Source of the DNA: CAZAFM01 sp964484395 | GTDB lineage: Bacteria > Campylobacterota > Campylobacteria > Campylobacterales > CAZAFM01 | Reading direction: 5' to 3' | DNA length: 22,280 nucleotides | Assembly: GCA_964484395.1 (NCBI GenBank) | Contig: CAZAFM010000032.1 | Location: 1-22,280 of the forward strand | Shown here: one piece after another, positions 1 through 8,449 of the stretch | Position numbering within the stretch: position 1 is the stretch's first letter | Layout of the letters: each line of letters begins with the position of its first letter | Program-made: the position numbers and the translations under genes | The notes under the pieces: generated by a model | Databases searched by the model: none | The model's input: the letters and a program-made list of their open reading frames with translations, nothing else | Told to the model about the DNA's origin: nothing

Positions 1-1
1 C

Positions 2-1636
2 CTATAACTCTATCTTATCACCACTTTTGAGTGGGAAGACTTTAAGAAGTACGACCTCACCTATTTTATCACCCTCCTCTTTGAAGCCTTTTAGGATATT
101 TATCATCTTGAAGACATCTGAGTCTGAGCCTCTATAATATCTGCTTTCATCTATTTTTTGGACTAAAAACTCATCTCCTAGAAGCTTGCTATTTTTGATA
201 TCAGTTACGAGGATAAAAGGCTCTTTTGGTGGGGATTTTGGGTTGAAGTCATTTAGTTTTCTTTTAGCATAAAAAGGAAGTGACTCTCTAAAAAATCCAT
301 ACTCATAGAACTTATAACTACTATCCATAGTTGAGACCTGTGTACCAAACCTCTTATATGGGAAGAACTCTTGTACTTCTGAGTAGATATTACTCACTAT
401 CATAAAGTAGCCTCCAAGTGCCAGCATGGCCACTTTGGAGAGCTCATATCTACCTCTAAAGGCTAGAAGTGCAATGGCACTAAGAACCACCGCTAAGATA
501 ACCCATATCTTATCAAAGTAGGCTAGTGAGAGTATAAAAAGCGCAACGATGTATATTATCATCGTCAGATAAAGGGCTATTTTGATAAAAATATCCTTTT
601 TTTGAGAAAAAAGCAATGAGGCTAGAAGAATAGCAGCTAAAGGCTGGGCAGGAAAAACATAAGCAGGAAGCTTAGAAGCTGAGAGTGAGAAAAGCCCCAT
701 TATCACAACTATAGAGACTAGCAAAAACATATTTGCTCTTGAGAAGCTATCTTTTAAGTGTCTTGAACTTTTTATCAAAAACAGAACAAGTGCCACCCAA
801 AAAAGCACACTCCACGGAGAAAAATTCCCACTAAAAGCCCCAAAATAGAAAAAAGGAGATGAGTTTGGAGTGATGTTGTTACTCACCCTATCAAACATCT
901 CATGGTTCAAAAAAGCAAGATACTCTCCCCCATAGGTATATAGCATATACCCATACCAAGGAAGTGAGACAAGCAGAAAAACCACCAAAACAACGCCAAA
1001 GTTTTTCAAAAAACTCTTGAAGTTTTTAGCAATCATCCCTCCTCCAACAACAAGCCCAGTTACAAGCACAAGAGCCGGACCTACAGGTCCTTTTGCTAAA
1101 AAGCTAAGCCCTAGAGTAAGTCCAAAAAGTATAGACTTTGTCCGACTTCCACCCTTTGAAACTATCTCCCAGAGGACAAAAAAAGCTAATAGTGTCGTAA
1201 AAAGAAGAAGCATATGAGTAGCTATATGTCTAGTTTGCAAAATATATGCAAAGCTGGTTACAAAAAACAAAACGGCAAAAATAGAGAGCTTTTTATCTCC
1301 ATACATTCTTTGAGCTAGGAAAAAAACAACCAGAGCTGAAAGCGCTCCTAAAGCCCACAGACCAAATCTTATACCAAACTCATTTACACCAAAAACATAG
1401 CTTGAAGCACTAAGCACCCAATAGATAAGGATAGGTTTTTGCCATCTATGCTCATAGTTGAAATAGGGGTCAAAAAAGTTGTTGTTTAAAAACATCTCCC
1501 TAACAGCCTCAGCATATAAGCCCTCATCTTTATTCCATATAGGATAGTCACCTATACCATAGAGACTTACAAAAAAAGCAAGTATGACCAGAAAAAAAGC
1601 AAGTATGCTTGAGTATGTAGAGCTATTTTCATGCAT
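2..1636 (-). CDS. GT39 (ArnT/PMT-like) membrane glycosyltransferase
   Basis: Predicted integral inner-membrane glycosyltransferase of 544 residues that would move a sugar from a polyprenyl-phosphate carrier onto an envelope acceptor such as lipid A, glycan or protein. The N-terminus has a membrane segment (about 10-28) followed by the acidic pair D37-E38 in a WNKDEGLYAEA context, the usual catalytic motif of ArnT/PMT (GT39) proteins in the first periplasmic loop. About ten further hydrophobic segments run to residue 400, and a soluble C-terminal domain of about 130 residues follows. The length matches ArnT-like proteins. It is the last gene of the minus-strand operon; its ATG overlaps the end of the LAB_N gene by 8 bp and has only a weak ribosome-binding site (TGAAG), suggesting translational coupling. 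Family is clear; donor sugar and acceptor cannot be read from the sequence. Confidence 0.88.
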   Translation of the reverse strand: MHENSSTYSSILAFFLVILAFFVSLYGIGDYPIWNKDEGLYAEAVREMFLNNNFFDPYFNYEHRWQKPILIYWVLSASSYVFGVNEFGIRFGLWALGALSALVVFFLAQRMYGDKKLSIFAVLFFVTSFAYILQTRHIATHMLLLFTTLLAFFVLWEIVSKGGSRTKSILFGLTLGLSFLAKGPVGPALVLVTGLVVGGGMIAKNFKSFLKNFGVVLVVFLLVSLPWYGYMLYTYGGEYLAFLNHEMFDRVSNNITPNSSPFFYFGAFSGNFSPWSVLFWVALVLFLIKSSRHLKDSFSRANMFLLVSIVVIMGLFSLSASKLPAYVFPAQPLAAILLASLLFSQKKDIFIKIALYLTMIIYIVALFILSLAYFDKIWVILAVVLSAIALLAFRGRYELSKVAMLALGGYFMIVSNIYSEVQEFFPYKRFGTQVSTMDSSYKFYEYGFFRESLPFYAKRKLNDFNPKSPPKEPFILVTDIKNSKLLGDEFLVQKIDESRYYRGSDSDVFKMINILKGFKEEGDKIGEVVLLKVFPLKSGDKIEL

Positions 1637-1916
1637 CTTCAGGCAACTTTTGTTGGGCTAGATTTCGCTTTATTAGGATGATGTTTCTTAGATAGATGAT
1701 AAACCCAGTTGACTGCCCTAGTATAAAGACAGGGTCAAGCTTATGAATAGCATAAGCTAGAAGTGTGATACTTCCAGCTAGTGATATATACCAAAACTGC
1801 ATAGGTATCACAGACATCTTCTTCTTTTCAGAGACTATCCACTGTATCAAAAACCTAGAACCAAATATCGCCTGCCCCGTAAACCCAACAATCAACCAGA
1901 TAGTCTCTGCACTCAT
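1629..1916 (-). CDS. LAB_N domain small membrane protein
   Basis: A 95-residue inner-membrane protein with the lipid-A-biosynthesis N-terminal (LAB_N) signature: GQ..F..RF..QW..SE, P..FW..S..G, DPV...GQ and IYLRN. There are three hydrophobic segments (about 4-22, 37-54 and 60-80). The domain is often found beside GT2 and GT39 sugar-transfer genes; its biochemical role is poorly known, and a part in moving or presenting lipid-linked sugars is inference. I chose the ATG at 1916 rather than an in-frame start further upstream because it forms a TAATG stop/start overlap with the GT2 gene and has GAGGA 7 bases before it. The longer version would overlap the GT2 gene by 49 bp and add residues that do not look like the family. 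Confidence 0.82.
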   Translation of the reverse strand: MSAETIWLIVGFTGQAIFGSRFLIQWIVSEKKKMSVIPMQFWYISLAGSITLLAYAIHKLDPVFILGQSTGFIIYLRNIILIKRNLAQQKLPEDA

Positions 1917-2632
1917 TATGCTTCCTCTTTTATCTTGTAGTTTATATATCTGCTCTTCATCCACTGCACACCAAAGAGGTCGTAGATGACCTTAAAGAGT
2001 CTATTAAAAAGTGTATATTTAGACTCACCATGTATTCTTGGATGGTGGTTTGTAGGTATTTCAGTAATACTCTTTCCTTCAAAAAGCATAATAGCTGGGA
2101 TAAACCTATGTATACCATTAAAAAAGTATATATCTTTTACACCACTATCAGCCCTATATGCCCTCAAAGCACACCCTATATCTCTTAGGTTATCTTGAGT
2201 AAAAAAGTTTCTCACACGGTTTGCTACTCTTGAGCTTATTTGACGAATGAGATTATCTTGGCGTTTTTTTCTGTATCCACACACTACATCAAAGTTTTCT
2301 AGCTCTTTTAAAAAGCTAGGTATATCATAGGGGTCGTTTTGCAAATCCGCATCTATAGTAACTATTGCACTTTTTGAAGCTGCTCTTATACCTGCGGCTA
2401 TTGCGGCTGATTGACCGTTGTTTTGAGTGAAGTATATTTTTCTGACACCACTATGCTTATCTACAAGCTCATCTACTATCTCTCTACTTCTATCACTACT
2501 TCCATCATCAACAAAAACTATCTCATACTCTAATGACGCCTTTTTTGCCATATCATCTACTTTTTCAAAAAGAGGTATGATGTTATCCTCTTCATTATAA
2601 ACTGGCACTATAAGTGAAAAATCTTTAAACAT
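1916..2632 (-). CDS. GT2 glycosyltransferase, polyprenyl-phosphate sugar synthase type
   Basis: A 238-residue GT-A fold glycosyltransferase of the DPM1/ArnC group, predicted to load a sugar from a nucleotide donor onto polyprenyl phosphate at the cytoplasmic face. Visible motifs: IVPVYNEEDN at the N-terminus, VDDGSSD at about 41-47 (nucleotide binding) and DADLQNDP at about 94-101 (the metal-binding D-x-D). It lacks the two C-terminal membrane helices of ArnC/GtrB, so it resembles soluble DPM1; the adjacent three-helix LAB_N protein could supply membrane attachment (inference). ATG start with AAGGA 10 bases upstream. The stop overlaps the LAB_N start, and the GT39 gene two genes on is the obvious user of its product. 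Confidence 0.88.
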   Translation of the reverse strand: MFKDFSLIVPVYNEEDNIIPLFEKVDDMAKKASLEYEIVFVDDGSSDRSREIVDELVDKHSGVRKIYFTQNNGQSAAIAAGIRAASKSAIVTIDADLQNDPYDIPSFLKELENFDVVCGYRKKRQDNLIRQISSRVANRVRNFFTQDNLRDIGCALRAYRADSGVKDIYFFNGIHRFIPAIMLFEGKSITEIPTNHHPRIHGESKYTLFNRLFKVIYDLFGVQWMKSRYINYKIKEEA

Positions 2633-2645
2633 TTTATAACTGTCC

Positions 2646-4022
2646 TTATTTTATGTATATTGGTGAAGTTCCTATTTTAGGAGAGTCTATCTCTTCTCCT
2701 ATAACATTATAGTATGTTTTATTTGGTTGTTTGTTTATCTGTTTTTCGTGCTCTTTTAGATACTCACACTCATCCTCACACCAAAGCACAGATATCTCCT
2801 CTCCATCACTTCCTTCAAAAAACATCTCTATAAACCCTCTATCCTCTTTTTTGCTTACAAAGCTAGCATCTTGAAGTGTCTCTATGAGAAACTTATACGC
2901 ATAAAATCCCTCATACTTCTCTTCATTTAAGTGATCTATCAAGCCATATCCTTTAGCAGCTAATTGCCACCAGTAGACTCTATCAACAAGTGATGTGGAT
3001 AGACTCAAAAGCATATATCTCACAAGATAGTCTGCATACACCTTAGTACTTACTGCCTCATCTTCAGAGGTTGGCTTATAATCATCAGTTCCGCTTATAG
3101 GCCAGTTAACCTCTGTTATCCAAAAAGGCTTATTTGGATCAGTAGCTTTCATAAGCTCTATCTTATCAATTGTATCAAACCCATACTGCTCATTTTCAGG
3201 CCATCCTCTTCTATCTACATATAGTAGAGAGTTCAGTATATCTACATTTTCACGCCCTATCTCATCTAAGTAGTAGAGTGTATAGTACCACTCAAAGTCA
3301 ATTACTGATGGAGCTACAAGCTTGATATCTTCATACTTTCTAGAAGCACTCAAGGCAGAGTCAAAAAATCGTTTATAATCTCCCTTTTGAACTATACCCC
3401 ATTTCATACGATTTATAGTCTCACCTATCTGAAACTCTTTTGCGTATGGATAGAACTCTGCAAAAAACCTCTCAAAAAAAGGCTCTAAGTCACTACTTCT
3501 TTTTGCTTCAAAGTTTTGAGCTATAACTATAAAAGGCTCAAACCCATGAACCATCAAATCATCCAAAAAGCTTTTTAGAGTAGAAAAATCCTCACTTCTA
3601 AAAAAATCTTCACTATAATAAACCCTAATCCCAACACTCTTTACTTCAAGTTCTGTCAGAGACTCTAGTAGAAATCTAGAGTCATTTTTAAAAGGGTCAA
3701 CAAAAATTCCAAAAAACTCTTCACCAATGTCTGTTTTGAACCTATCAATATTTAGATAGTTCACACCAAGTCTAGGAAGGGAGAGCAAAGAGTCGCCAAC
3801 AACCCCCAAGTAGAGGTCAAGTGAAGAAGCCCTTATGATTTTTTTCTTATCTCTATCTATTCTGACTATATCTGGCTGGTCACTATTTGTCATAACTGGA
3901 TTTATCTGAGCAATGTACTCTTCACCACCTAGATACTCATAAGAGAATTTCGGAACAACAAAGTACGCCCCAAGAAAAAAAACAACTATAAAAAGAAAAA
4001 AGTATCTAAAAAAACGCTTCAA
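2646..4022 (-). CDS. Membrane-anchored glycoside-hydrolase-like (TIM-barrel) protein
   Basis: A 458-residue protein with a basic N-terminus (KRFFRYFF) and one hydrophobic anchor, then a large presumably periplasmic domain. I do not recognise a named family. The domain resembles clan GH-A hydrolases (GH39-like): a segment PFWITEVNWP carries a glutamate (about 304) where the nucleophile sits at the end of strand 7, and QIGETINR (glutamate about 201) could be the strand-4 acid/base, although the classic Asn-Glu pair is absent. A YWWQL segment follows where strand 8 is expected. It might trim or bind the glycan made by its neighbours. Start: TTG at 4022, with GGAG 5 bases upstream and right after the amrS stop; an alternative GTG at 4055 would overlap amrS by 32 bp. 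The fold is inference. Confidence 0.7.
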   Translation of the reverse strand: MKRFFRYFFLFIVVFFLGAYFVVPKFSYEYLGGEEYIAQINPVMTNSDQPDIVRIDRDKKKIIRASSLDLYLGVVGDSLLSLPRLGVNYLNIDRFKTDIGEEFFGIFVDPFKNDSRFLLESLTELEVKSVGIRVYYSEDFFRSEDFSTLKSFLDDLMVHGFEPFIVIAQNFEAKRSSDLEPFFERFFAEFYPYAKEFQIGETINRMKWGIVQKGDYKRFFDSALSASRKYEDIKLVAPSVIDFEWYYTLYYLDEIGRENVDILNSLLYVDRRGWPENEQYGFDTIDKIELMKATDPNKPFWITEVNWPISGTDDYKPTSEDEAVSTKVYADYLVRYMLLSLSTSLVDRVYWWQLAAKGYGLIDHLNEEKYEGFYAYKFLIETLQDASFVSKKEDRGFIEMFFEGSDGEEISVLWCEDECEYLKEHEKQINKQPNKTYYNVIGEEIDSPKIGTSPIYIK

Positions 4023-4023
4023 A

Positions 4024-5007
4024 CTAACTCCAAATTCCTGCAATTTTATAGTCACAATTGTAACATCTACCCTCTTCTAGTTTGTTTAGCACTTCATTGC
4101 CAACACGATTTATAACAGTTACTTTACATCTAGGACACTCTGTTTTATTATCAAACATAACATTTCCTAAATAGACATACTCTAACCCAGCTTCATTCCC
4201 TATGAACTTAGCCTCTAGAAGCCTCTCAAATGTAGTAGCATCCCTATCTAACTCTTTGTAATTTGGAAAAAAGGCACTCAAATGCCAAGGAGTATCCTCT
4301 CCAAGATTCTCTTTTATAAACCTAGCAATATTTGCTATCTCCTCATCAGAGTCATTAATACCACCAACAATAAGTGTAGTTATCTCTACCCAGACACCTA
4401 CTTCTTTAGCTTTTATGGCGTTTTGAAGAATTACATCTAGCTCCCCTTTTAAGGATTTTTTGTAGTACTCTTTGTTGAAACTCTTGATATCAATATTCAT
4501 AGCATCAATGTGTGAGAATATCTCATCTCTATATTCAAGTGAGAAAAACCCGTTTGTGACCATAATGTTTTTTAGTTTATTATTTTCTGCTTCTTGTGCT
4601 ATATCCTTTGCATAAGGGAAAAATATACTAGGTTCATTATAAGTATAGGATATAGACCTAGCTCCTTTTGCTTTAGCGATTCTTACCATATCAGTTGGTG
4701 ATATATATTCACCTTTTTTTGGCTCAAAATCCTGAGATATCTCATAGTTCTGGCAAAAAGAACACCTAAAATTACAACCCACTGTGCCTAAAGAGAGTGT
4801 CGTTGTATTTGGCAAAAAGTGGTAGAGAGGTTTTTTCTCAACCCTATCAAGATTTAATGCACTAGGATACCCATACACATCACAGATTAGCCTTCCTTTT
4901 TCATTTCTATTTACACCACATATACCTCGTATGCCCTCTTTTAGCTTGCACTTATGAGCGCACAAAAGACATATAACCCTATCACCTTCTATCTCAAAAT
5001 AGTTCAT
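4024..5007 (-). CDS. amrS: AmmeMemoRadiSam system radical SAM enzyme
   Basis: A 327-residue radical SAM protein of the PflA-related AmrS family. The 4Fe-4S motif C-x3-C-x2-C is at C78, C82 and C85 (GCNFRCSFCQN). A cysteine-rich N-terminus (C13, C16, C20, C30) and a C-terminal zinc-ribbon-like end (CPRC and CYNC) are typical of the family. The SAM-binding region includes SYTYNEPSIF and MNIDIKSF. AmrS is usually encoded with AMMECR1 (AmrA) and MEMO1 (AmrB) homologues; neither is in this window, so here it appears separated from its partners. Its substrate is not firmly established. It is the first gene of the minus-strand operon, with AAAGGA 6 bases before the ATG. Confidence 0.9.
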   Translation of the reverse strand: MNYFEIEGDRVICLLCAHKCKLKEGIRGICGVNRNEKGRLICDVYGYPSALNLDRVEKKPLYHFLPNTTTLSLGTVGCNFRCSFCQNYEISQDFEPKKGEYISPTDMVRIAKAKGARSISYTYNEPSIFFPYAKDIAQEAENNKLKNIMVTNGFFSLEYRDEIFSHIDAMNIDIKSFNKEYYKKSLKGELDVILQNAIKAKEVGVWVEITTLIVGGINDSDEEIANIARFIKENLGEDTPWHLSAFFPNYKELDRDATTFERLLEAKFIGNEAGLEYVYLGNVMFDNKTECPRCKVTVINRVGNEVLNKLEEGRCYNCDYKIAGIWS

Positions 5008-5032
5008 ATTACATCCTTTCTTAACAATTAAC

Positions 5033-5049
5033 TGAGCATCACTAGCTCA
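5033..5049. promoter_or_regulatory. Hairpin in divergent intergenic region
   Basis: A five-base stem (TGAGC/GCTCA) closes a seven-base loop. Imperfect pairing continues outward to about 5027 and 5056 (TTAAC against GTTTAA). It lies between the divergent amrS and ATP-grasp operons, so it cannot terminate either. It may be an operator or part of the amrS leader; this is inference from symmetry only. Confidence 0.3.
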
Positions 5050-5089
5050 AGTTTAACATATTTTAGTAGTTGATGTTAATAGGCAATCT

Positions 5090-5118
5090 TTGCATTTAGA
5101 CACGATTTTTGTTAAAAT
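5090..5118 (+). promoter_or_regulatory. Candidate sigma-70 promoter of the ATP-grasp operon
   Basis: TTGCAT (5090-5095) and TAAAAT (5113-5118) are separated by 17 bases, placing transcription start near 5125 and leaving a leader of about 30 bases with a GGGAAG ribosome-binding site. The -10 hexamer lies within a small palindrome (CGATTTT at 5103-5109 and AAAATCG at 5114-5120, four-base loop) that could be a repressor site. It is the only plausible promoter directly before 5156. Confidence 0.45.
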
Positions 5119-5155
5119 CGATTCAAGTACAAACAATCAAAGATGGGAAGTGAAG

Positions 5156-6442
5156 ATGAGTAAGAAAAACATATTTGTTATCGGACTAGATGACTTCAAT
5201 CTCAAGCAGATTGAGACTATTAGGAATATTCAAGAGTACGAGATACATGGACTTCTTCCTCTTGGAATGCTACTAAAGACTAAAAACTTCAACATCAATA
5301 AGCTCATAGAAAAAGGCTTGAAGGAGATAGAGGAGAGTGGAGTAAAACCTGATGCTTTTATTAGTCATTGGGACTTTCCTTCAGCCGCACTTGTAGCAGT
5401 ATTTAGAAAAGAATATAATCTTCCAGGACCCAGTCTTGATTCTATTTTGATTGCAGAGCATAAGTATTGGTGTAGACTTAGACATGAGAAATCTATTCCG
5501 GAAAATATCCCTGAATTTGAGAGCATTAACCCTTTTGATGAAGAAGCAGTTGAAAAAGTAACACTAGAGTTTCCTTTCTGGATTAAGCCAAATATAGGCT
5601 TCTCCTCCCAGATGGTCTACTTTGTAAAAAACAAGCAGGAGCTAAAAGAAGCACTAGCAGAAACTAGGAAGAAAATAGCTAGATTTGGAGATCCTTTTGC
5701 TGAATTTCTAAAAAGAGTAGATATGCCTGAAGATATTCCTACTAAGATTGATGCATATCACTGCGTACTAGAAAAACCAATTGGTGGAAGGCAGTGTACT
5801 GTTGAGGGATATATAAAGGATGATGAGTGCCATATTTTTGGTGTTGTTGATTCATTAAGAGAGGGGCGTATGAACTCCTCTTTTGCTAGATATATCCTCC
5901 CATCACAACTTCCAGATGAGGTTAAATCAAGACTAAAGAGTATAAGCAAAAAAGCTATCTATCAAATGGGACTTGATGATGTACCTTTTAATATAGAGTA
6001 TTTTTGGGATGAAGAGAGTGACAATATATGGCTTCTTGAGGTTAATACCAGAATATCTAAATCCCATTCCCCGCTTTTTGCGGACATCATGGGTGCTTCT
6101 AACCACGAAGTGGCAGTAGAGTTAGCACTTGGAAAAGAGCCAGACTACCCAAGAGATGAAGGTCCTCATGATGTATCTATCAAATTCATGATGCGCTTTT
6201 TTGAGGACGGAGTAGTTAAAAGAGTACCAACAAAGAGGGAGATTTTAGACCTTGAGCATGAGTTTGAATGCAGTATCCAGATAGAGGTTAGCCAAGGAGA
6301 GCGACTAAGTGAAATGCCAGATCAAGACTCATATAGTTATGAGGTTGCCGTTGTCTTTATGGGTGGAAAGAGTAGAGATGAGTTAGAGCAAAAATATGCT
6401 GAACTAAAAGATAGACTGCCTTTAGAAATAGAGGAGAGATAG
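5156..6442 (+). CDS. ATP-grasp ligase
   Basis: A 428-residue cytoplasmic protein of the ATP-grasp superfamily, which joins a carboxylate to an amine or similar nucleophile through an acyl-phosphate. The pre-ATP-grasp domain (1-95) ends in LPGPSLDS; the ATP-binding half has PFWIKPNIGFSS (K144), VEGYI (E218) and a magnesium-binding end IWLLEVNTRIS (E295, N297, R299). The C-terminal 90 residues include SIKFMMRFF and may shape the substrate site. It resembles the broad carbamoyl-phosphate-synthase-L/biotin-carboxylase type; its substrates are unknown. I chose the ATG at 5156, with GGGAAG 6 bases before it, over an in-frame TTG at 5090 whose extra 22 residues look non-coding and would cover the promoter. 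Its TAG stop overlaps the GTG of the hydrolase gene by one base, so the two are probably made together. Confidence 0.87.
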   Translation: MSKKNIFVIGLDDFNLKQIETIRNIQEYEIHGLLPLGMLLKTKNFNINKLIEKGLKEIEESGVKPDAFISHWDFPSAALVAVFRKEYNLPGPSLDSILIAEHKYWCRLRHEKSIPENIPEFESINPFDEEAVEKVTLEFPFWIKPNIGFSSQMVYFVKNKQELKEALAETRKKIARFGDPFAEFLKRVDMPEDIPTKIDAYHCVLEKPIGGRQCTVEGYIKDDECHIFGVVDSLREGRMNSSFARYILPSQLPDEVKSRLKSISKKAIYQMGLDDVPFNIEYFWDEESDNIWLLEVNTRISKSHSPLFADIMGASNHEVAVELALGKEPDYPRDEGPHDVSIKFMMRFFEDGVVKRVPTKREILDLEHEFECSIQIEVSQGERLSEMPDQDSYSYEVAVVFMGGKSRDELEQKYAELKDRLPLEIEER

Positions 6443-8436
6443 TGGAAATAGAGCACTTTGAATACATAGCTATCCCCATGAGTGATGGAACTAAGCTTGC
6501 TGCTAGGGTTTTTATGCCAAAAGATGCTTCAATCAATCCCTACCCAGCAGTCCTAGAGTACATTCCCTATAGAAGAAGAGATAATACAAGAGCCAGAGAT
6601 GATGTAATGCATCCATACATCGCCTCAAAAGGCTATATCTGCGTAAGGGTTGACATACGAGGTAGTGGTGATTCTGAAGGGGTGCTTAAAGATGAGTATC
6701 TACAAAGTGAGCTAGATGATGGAGTGGAGATTATAGAGTGGCTCTGTAAACAAAACTGGTGCAATGGAAATGTAGGAATTATAGGAATCTCATGGGGAGG
6801 CTTTAACGCTCTTCAGATAGCCTCTATGCGCCCTAAGGCACTCAAGGCTGTTATAAGCGTGGCATCTACGGATGATAGATATAGTGATGATGTTCACCAC
6901 ATGGGGGGCTGTCTTCTTGGGGATAATCTCTCATGGGCTTCTACAATGTTTGCTTTCAACTCCCTGCCACCTGATCCACAAATAGTTGGAGATAGATGGA
7001 GGGATATGTGGAAGCAGCGTCTTGAAGGAAGCGGACTTTGGCTTCAGAAGTGGCTAGAGCATCAGAGGCGTGATGAGTATTGGAAGCATGGCTCAGTATG
7101 TGAAGACTTCTCTAGTATAGAGTGTCCTGTCATGGCAGTCTCAGGCTGGGCGGATGGTTACACAAACTCAGTTTTTAGGTTACTTGAAAAGCTCTCCGTC
7201 CCGCGTCTTGGGCTAGTTGGTCCATGGAGTCACAAGTATCCGCATCAAGGCATACCAGGACCTGCTATAAACTTTCTAGATGAAGCGCTTAGATGGTGGG
7301 ATAGATGGCTTAAGGGCATCAATAACAACATCATGGAAGAGCCGATGTTAAGAGCTTGGATGCAATACCCCATGCCCCCTTCTACATTCTACAATGAGCG
7401 CCCAGGAAGGTGGGTTGGTGAGGATAGCTGGCCATCTCCTGATACAAAATATAGGGAGTATGCACTCTCCCCTCGAGGTGAGCTTATAGAGGAAGGGGTT
7501 GTAGAAAGTGAGGTAATGCATATCAAGTCCCCTCTTTCAGTTGGAATGTTTGCAGGGAAATGGTGCTCATATGGAGCCACTCCGGACTTGCCTCATGATC
7601 AGAGAGAAGAGGATGGTGGAGCACTTGTTTTTGAGACATATCCACTTGATAAAAGCGTTGATATCCTAGGTGCTCCTGAGGCGGAGCTAGATATAGAGTG
7701 CGATGAGCCAATAGCTATGACAGCCCTAAGGCTCTCAAGTGTAGCACCAGATGGAAAGGCCACTAGAGTAACTTACGGTGTTTTAAACTTCACGCATAAA
7801 GATAGCTCTGAGCATCCAAAACCGCTCATACCACACAAAAGATATAGAGTGAAAATAAGACTTAATGACATAGGTCAGAGGATTTTAGAAGGATATAGAA
7901 TCCGTCTTTCTATATCAACCTCCTATTGGCCTCTTGTCTGGCCTTCTCCTAAGCCTTTTACACTTAAAATAAGAACAGATAATAGTGTATTTAGACTACC
8001 TCTAAGAGAGGAGAAGGAAGAGGATAGACATATATCATTCTCTTCACCAAAAGAGATTCCCAATACTACACTAAAAAATATAGAACCAGGAAACCATAAA
8101 TGGAGGCTTATAAGAGATCTAGCAAGTGATATTTCAACACTTGAAGTTATCAATGATAGTGGACTAAACTACATAGAGGCAACAGATACAAGGATGAAAT
8201 CAAAAGCTCTTGAATGGTACAGCTTTCAAGGGGATGAATACAGCTCAGTTAAGGGTGAAACACTATGGGAGAGAAGTTTCAAGCGTAACAAGTGGGATGT
8301 CAAGACGGTAACAAGAACACTACTAACCTCTGATTCACAACGCTTTTATATCCTAGCAGAGCTAGATGCATATGAAGGAGAGAAGCGTGTCTATTCAGAT
8401 AACTGGGATGTAGAAATACCAAGAAACTTAATATAA
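6442..8436 (+). CDS. CocE/NonD family (peptidase S15-type) hydrolase
   Basis: A 664-residue alpha/beta hydrolase of the CocE/NonD, X-Pro dipeptidyl-peptidase (S15) family. Visible catalytic parts: IPYRR (Y43, oxyanion-hole tyrosine), nucleophile S117 in GISWGG, D238 in SGWADGY and H264 in GPWSHKYPH. From about residue 350 a jelly-roll S15 C-terminal domain follows (PLDKSVDILGAPEAELDIE, IRLSISTSYWPLVWPSPKP). About 100 further residues (565-664) extend past the usual end of this domain and are unassigned. There is no signal peptide, so it should act in the cytoplasm on an amide or ester. GTG start overlapping the ATP-grasp stop by one base, with GAGGAGAG before it. Pairing a hydrolase with a ligase suggests they act on the same kind of bond, in synthesis, editing or trimming (inference). 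The substrate cannot be read from the sequence. Confidence 0.88.
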   Translation: MEIEHFEYIAIPMSDGTKLAARVFMPKDASINPYPAVLEYIPYRRRDNTRARDDVMHPYIASKGYICVRVDIRGSGDSEGVLKDEYLQSELDDGVEIIEWLCKQNWCNGNVGIIGISWGGFNALQIASMRPKALKAVISVASTDDRYSDDVHHMGGCLLGDNLSWASTMFAFNSLPPDPQIVGDRWRDMWKQRLEGSGLWLQKWLEHQRRDEYWKHGSVCEDFSSIECPVMAVSGWADGYTNSVFRLLEKLSVPRLGLVGPWSHKYPHQGIPGPAINFLDEALRWWDRWLKGINNNIMEEPMLRAWMQYPMPPSTFYNERPGRWVGEDSWPSPDTKYREYALSPRGELIEEGVVESEVMHIKSPLSVGMFAGKWCSYGATPDLPHDQREEDGGALVFETYPLDKSVDILGAPEAELDIECDEPIAMTALRLSSVAPDGKATRVTYGVLNFTHKDSSEHPKPLIPHKRYRVKIRLNDIGQRILEGYRIRLSISTSYWPLVWPSPKPFTLKIRTDNSVFRLPLREEKEEDRHISFSSPKEIPNTTLKNIEPGNHKWRLIRDLASDISTLEVINDSGLNYIEATDTRMKSKALEWYSFQGDEYSSVKGETLWERSFKRNKWDVKTVTRTLLTSDSQRFYILAELDAYEGEKRVYSDNWDVEIPRNLI

Positions 8437-8449
8437 AAGGATGTAGATT

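Noticed and set aside
5090..5155. In-frame extension of the ATP-grasp protein by 22 residues from a TTG.
   Set aside because: It would cover the likely promoter and palindrome, has no ribosome-binding site, and the ATG at 5156 has a good one.
7389..7711. Antisense open frames across the CocE gene and similar frames opposite other genes.
   Set aside because: They lack ribosome-binding sites and recognisable motifs and are explained by the codon pattern of the sense genes.
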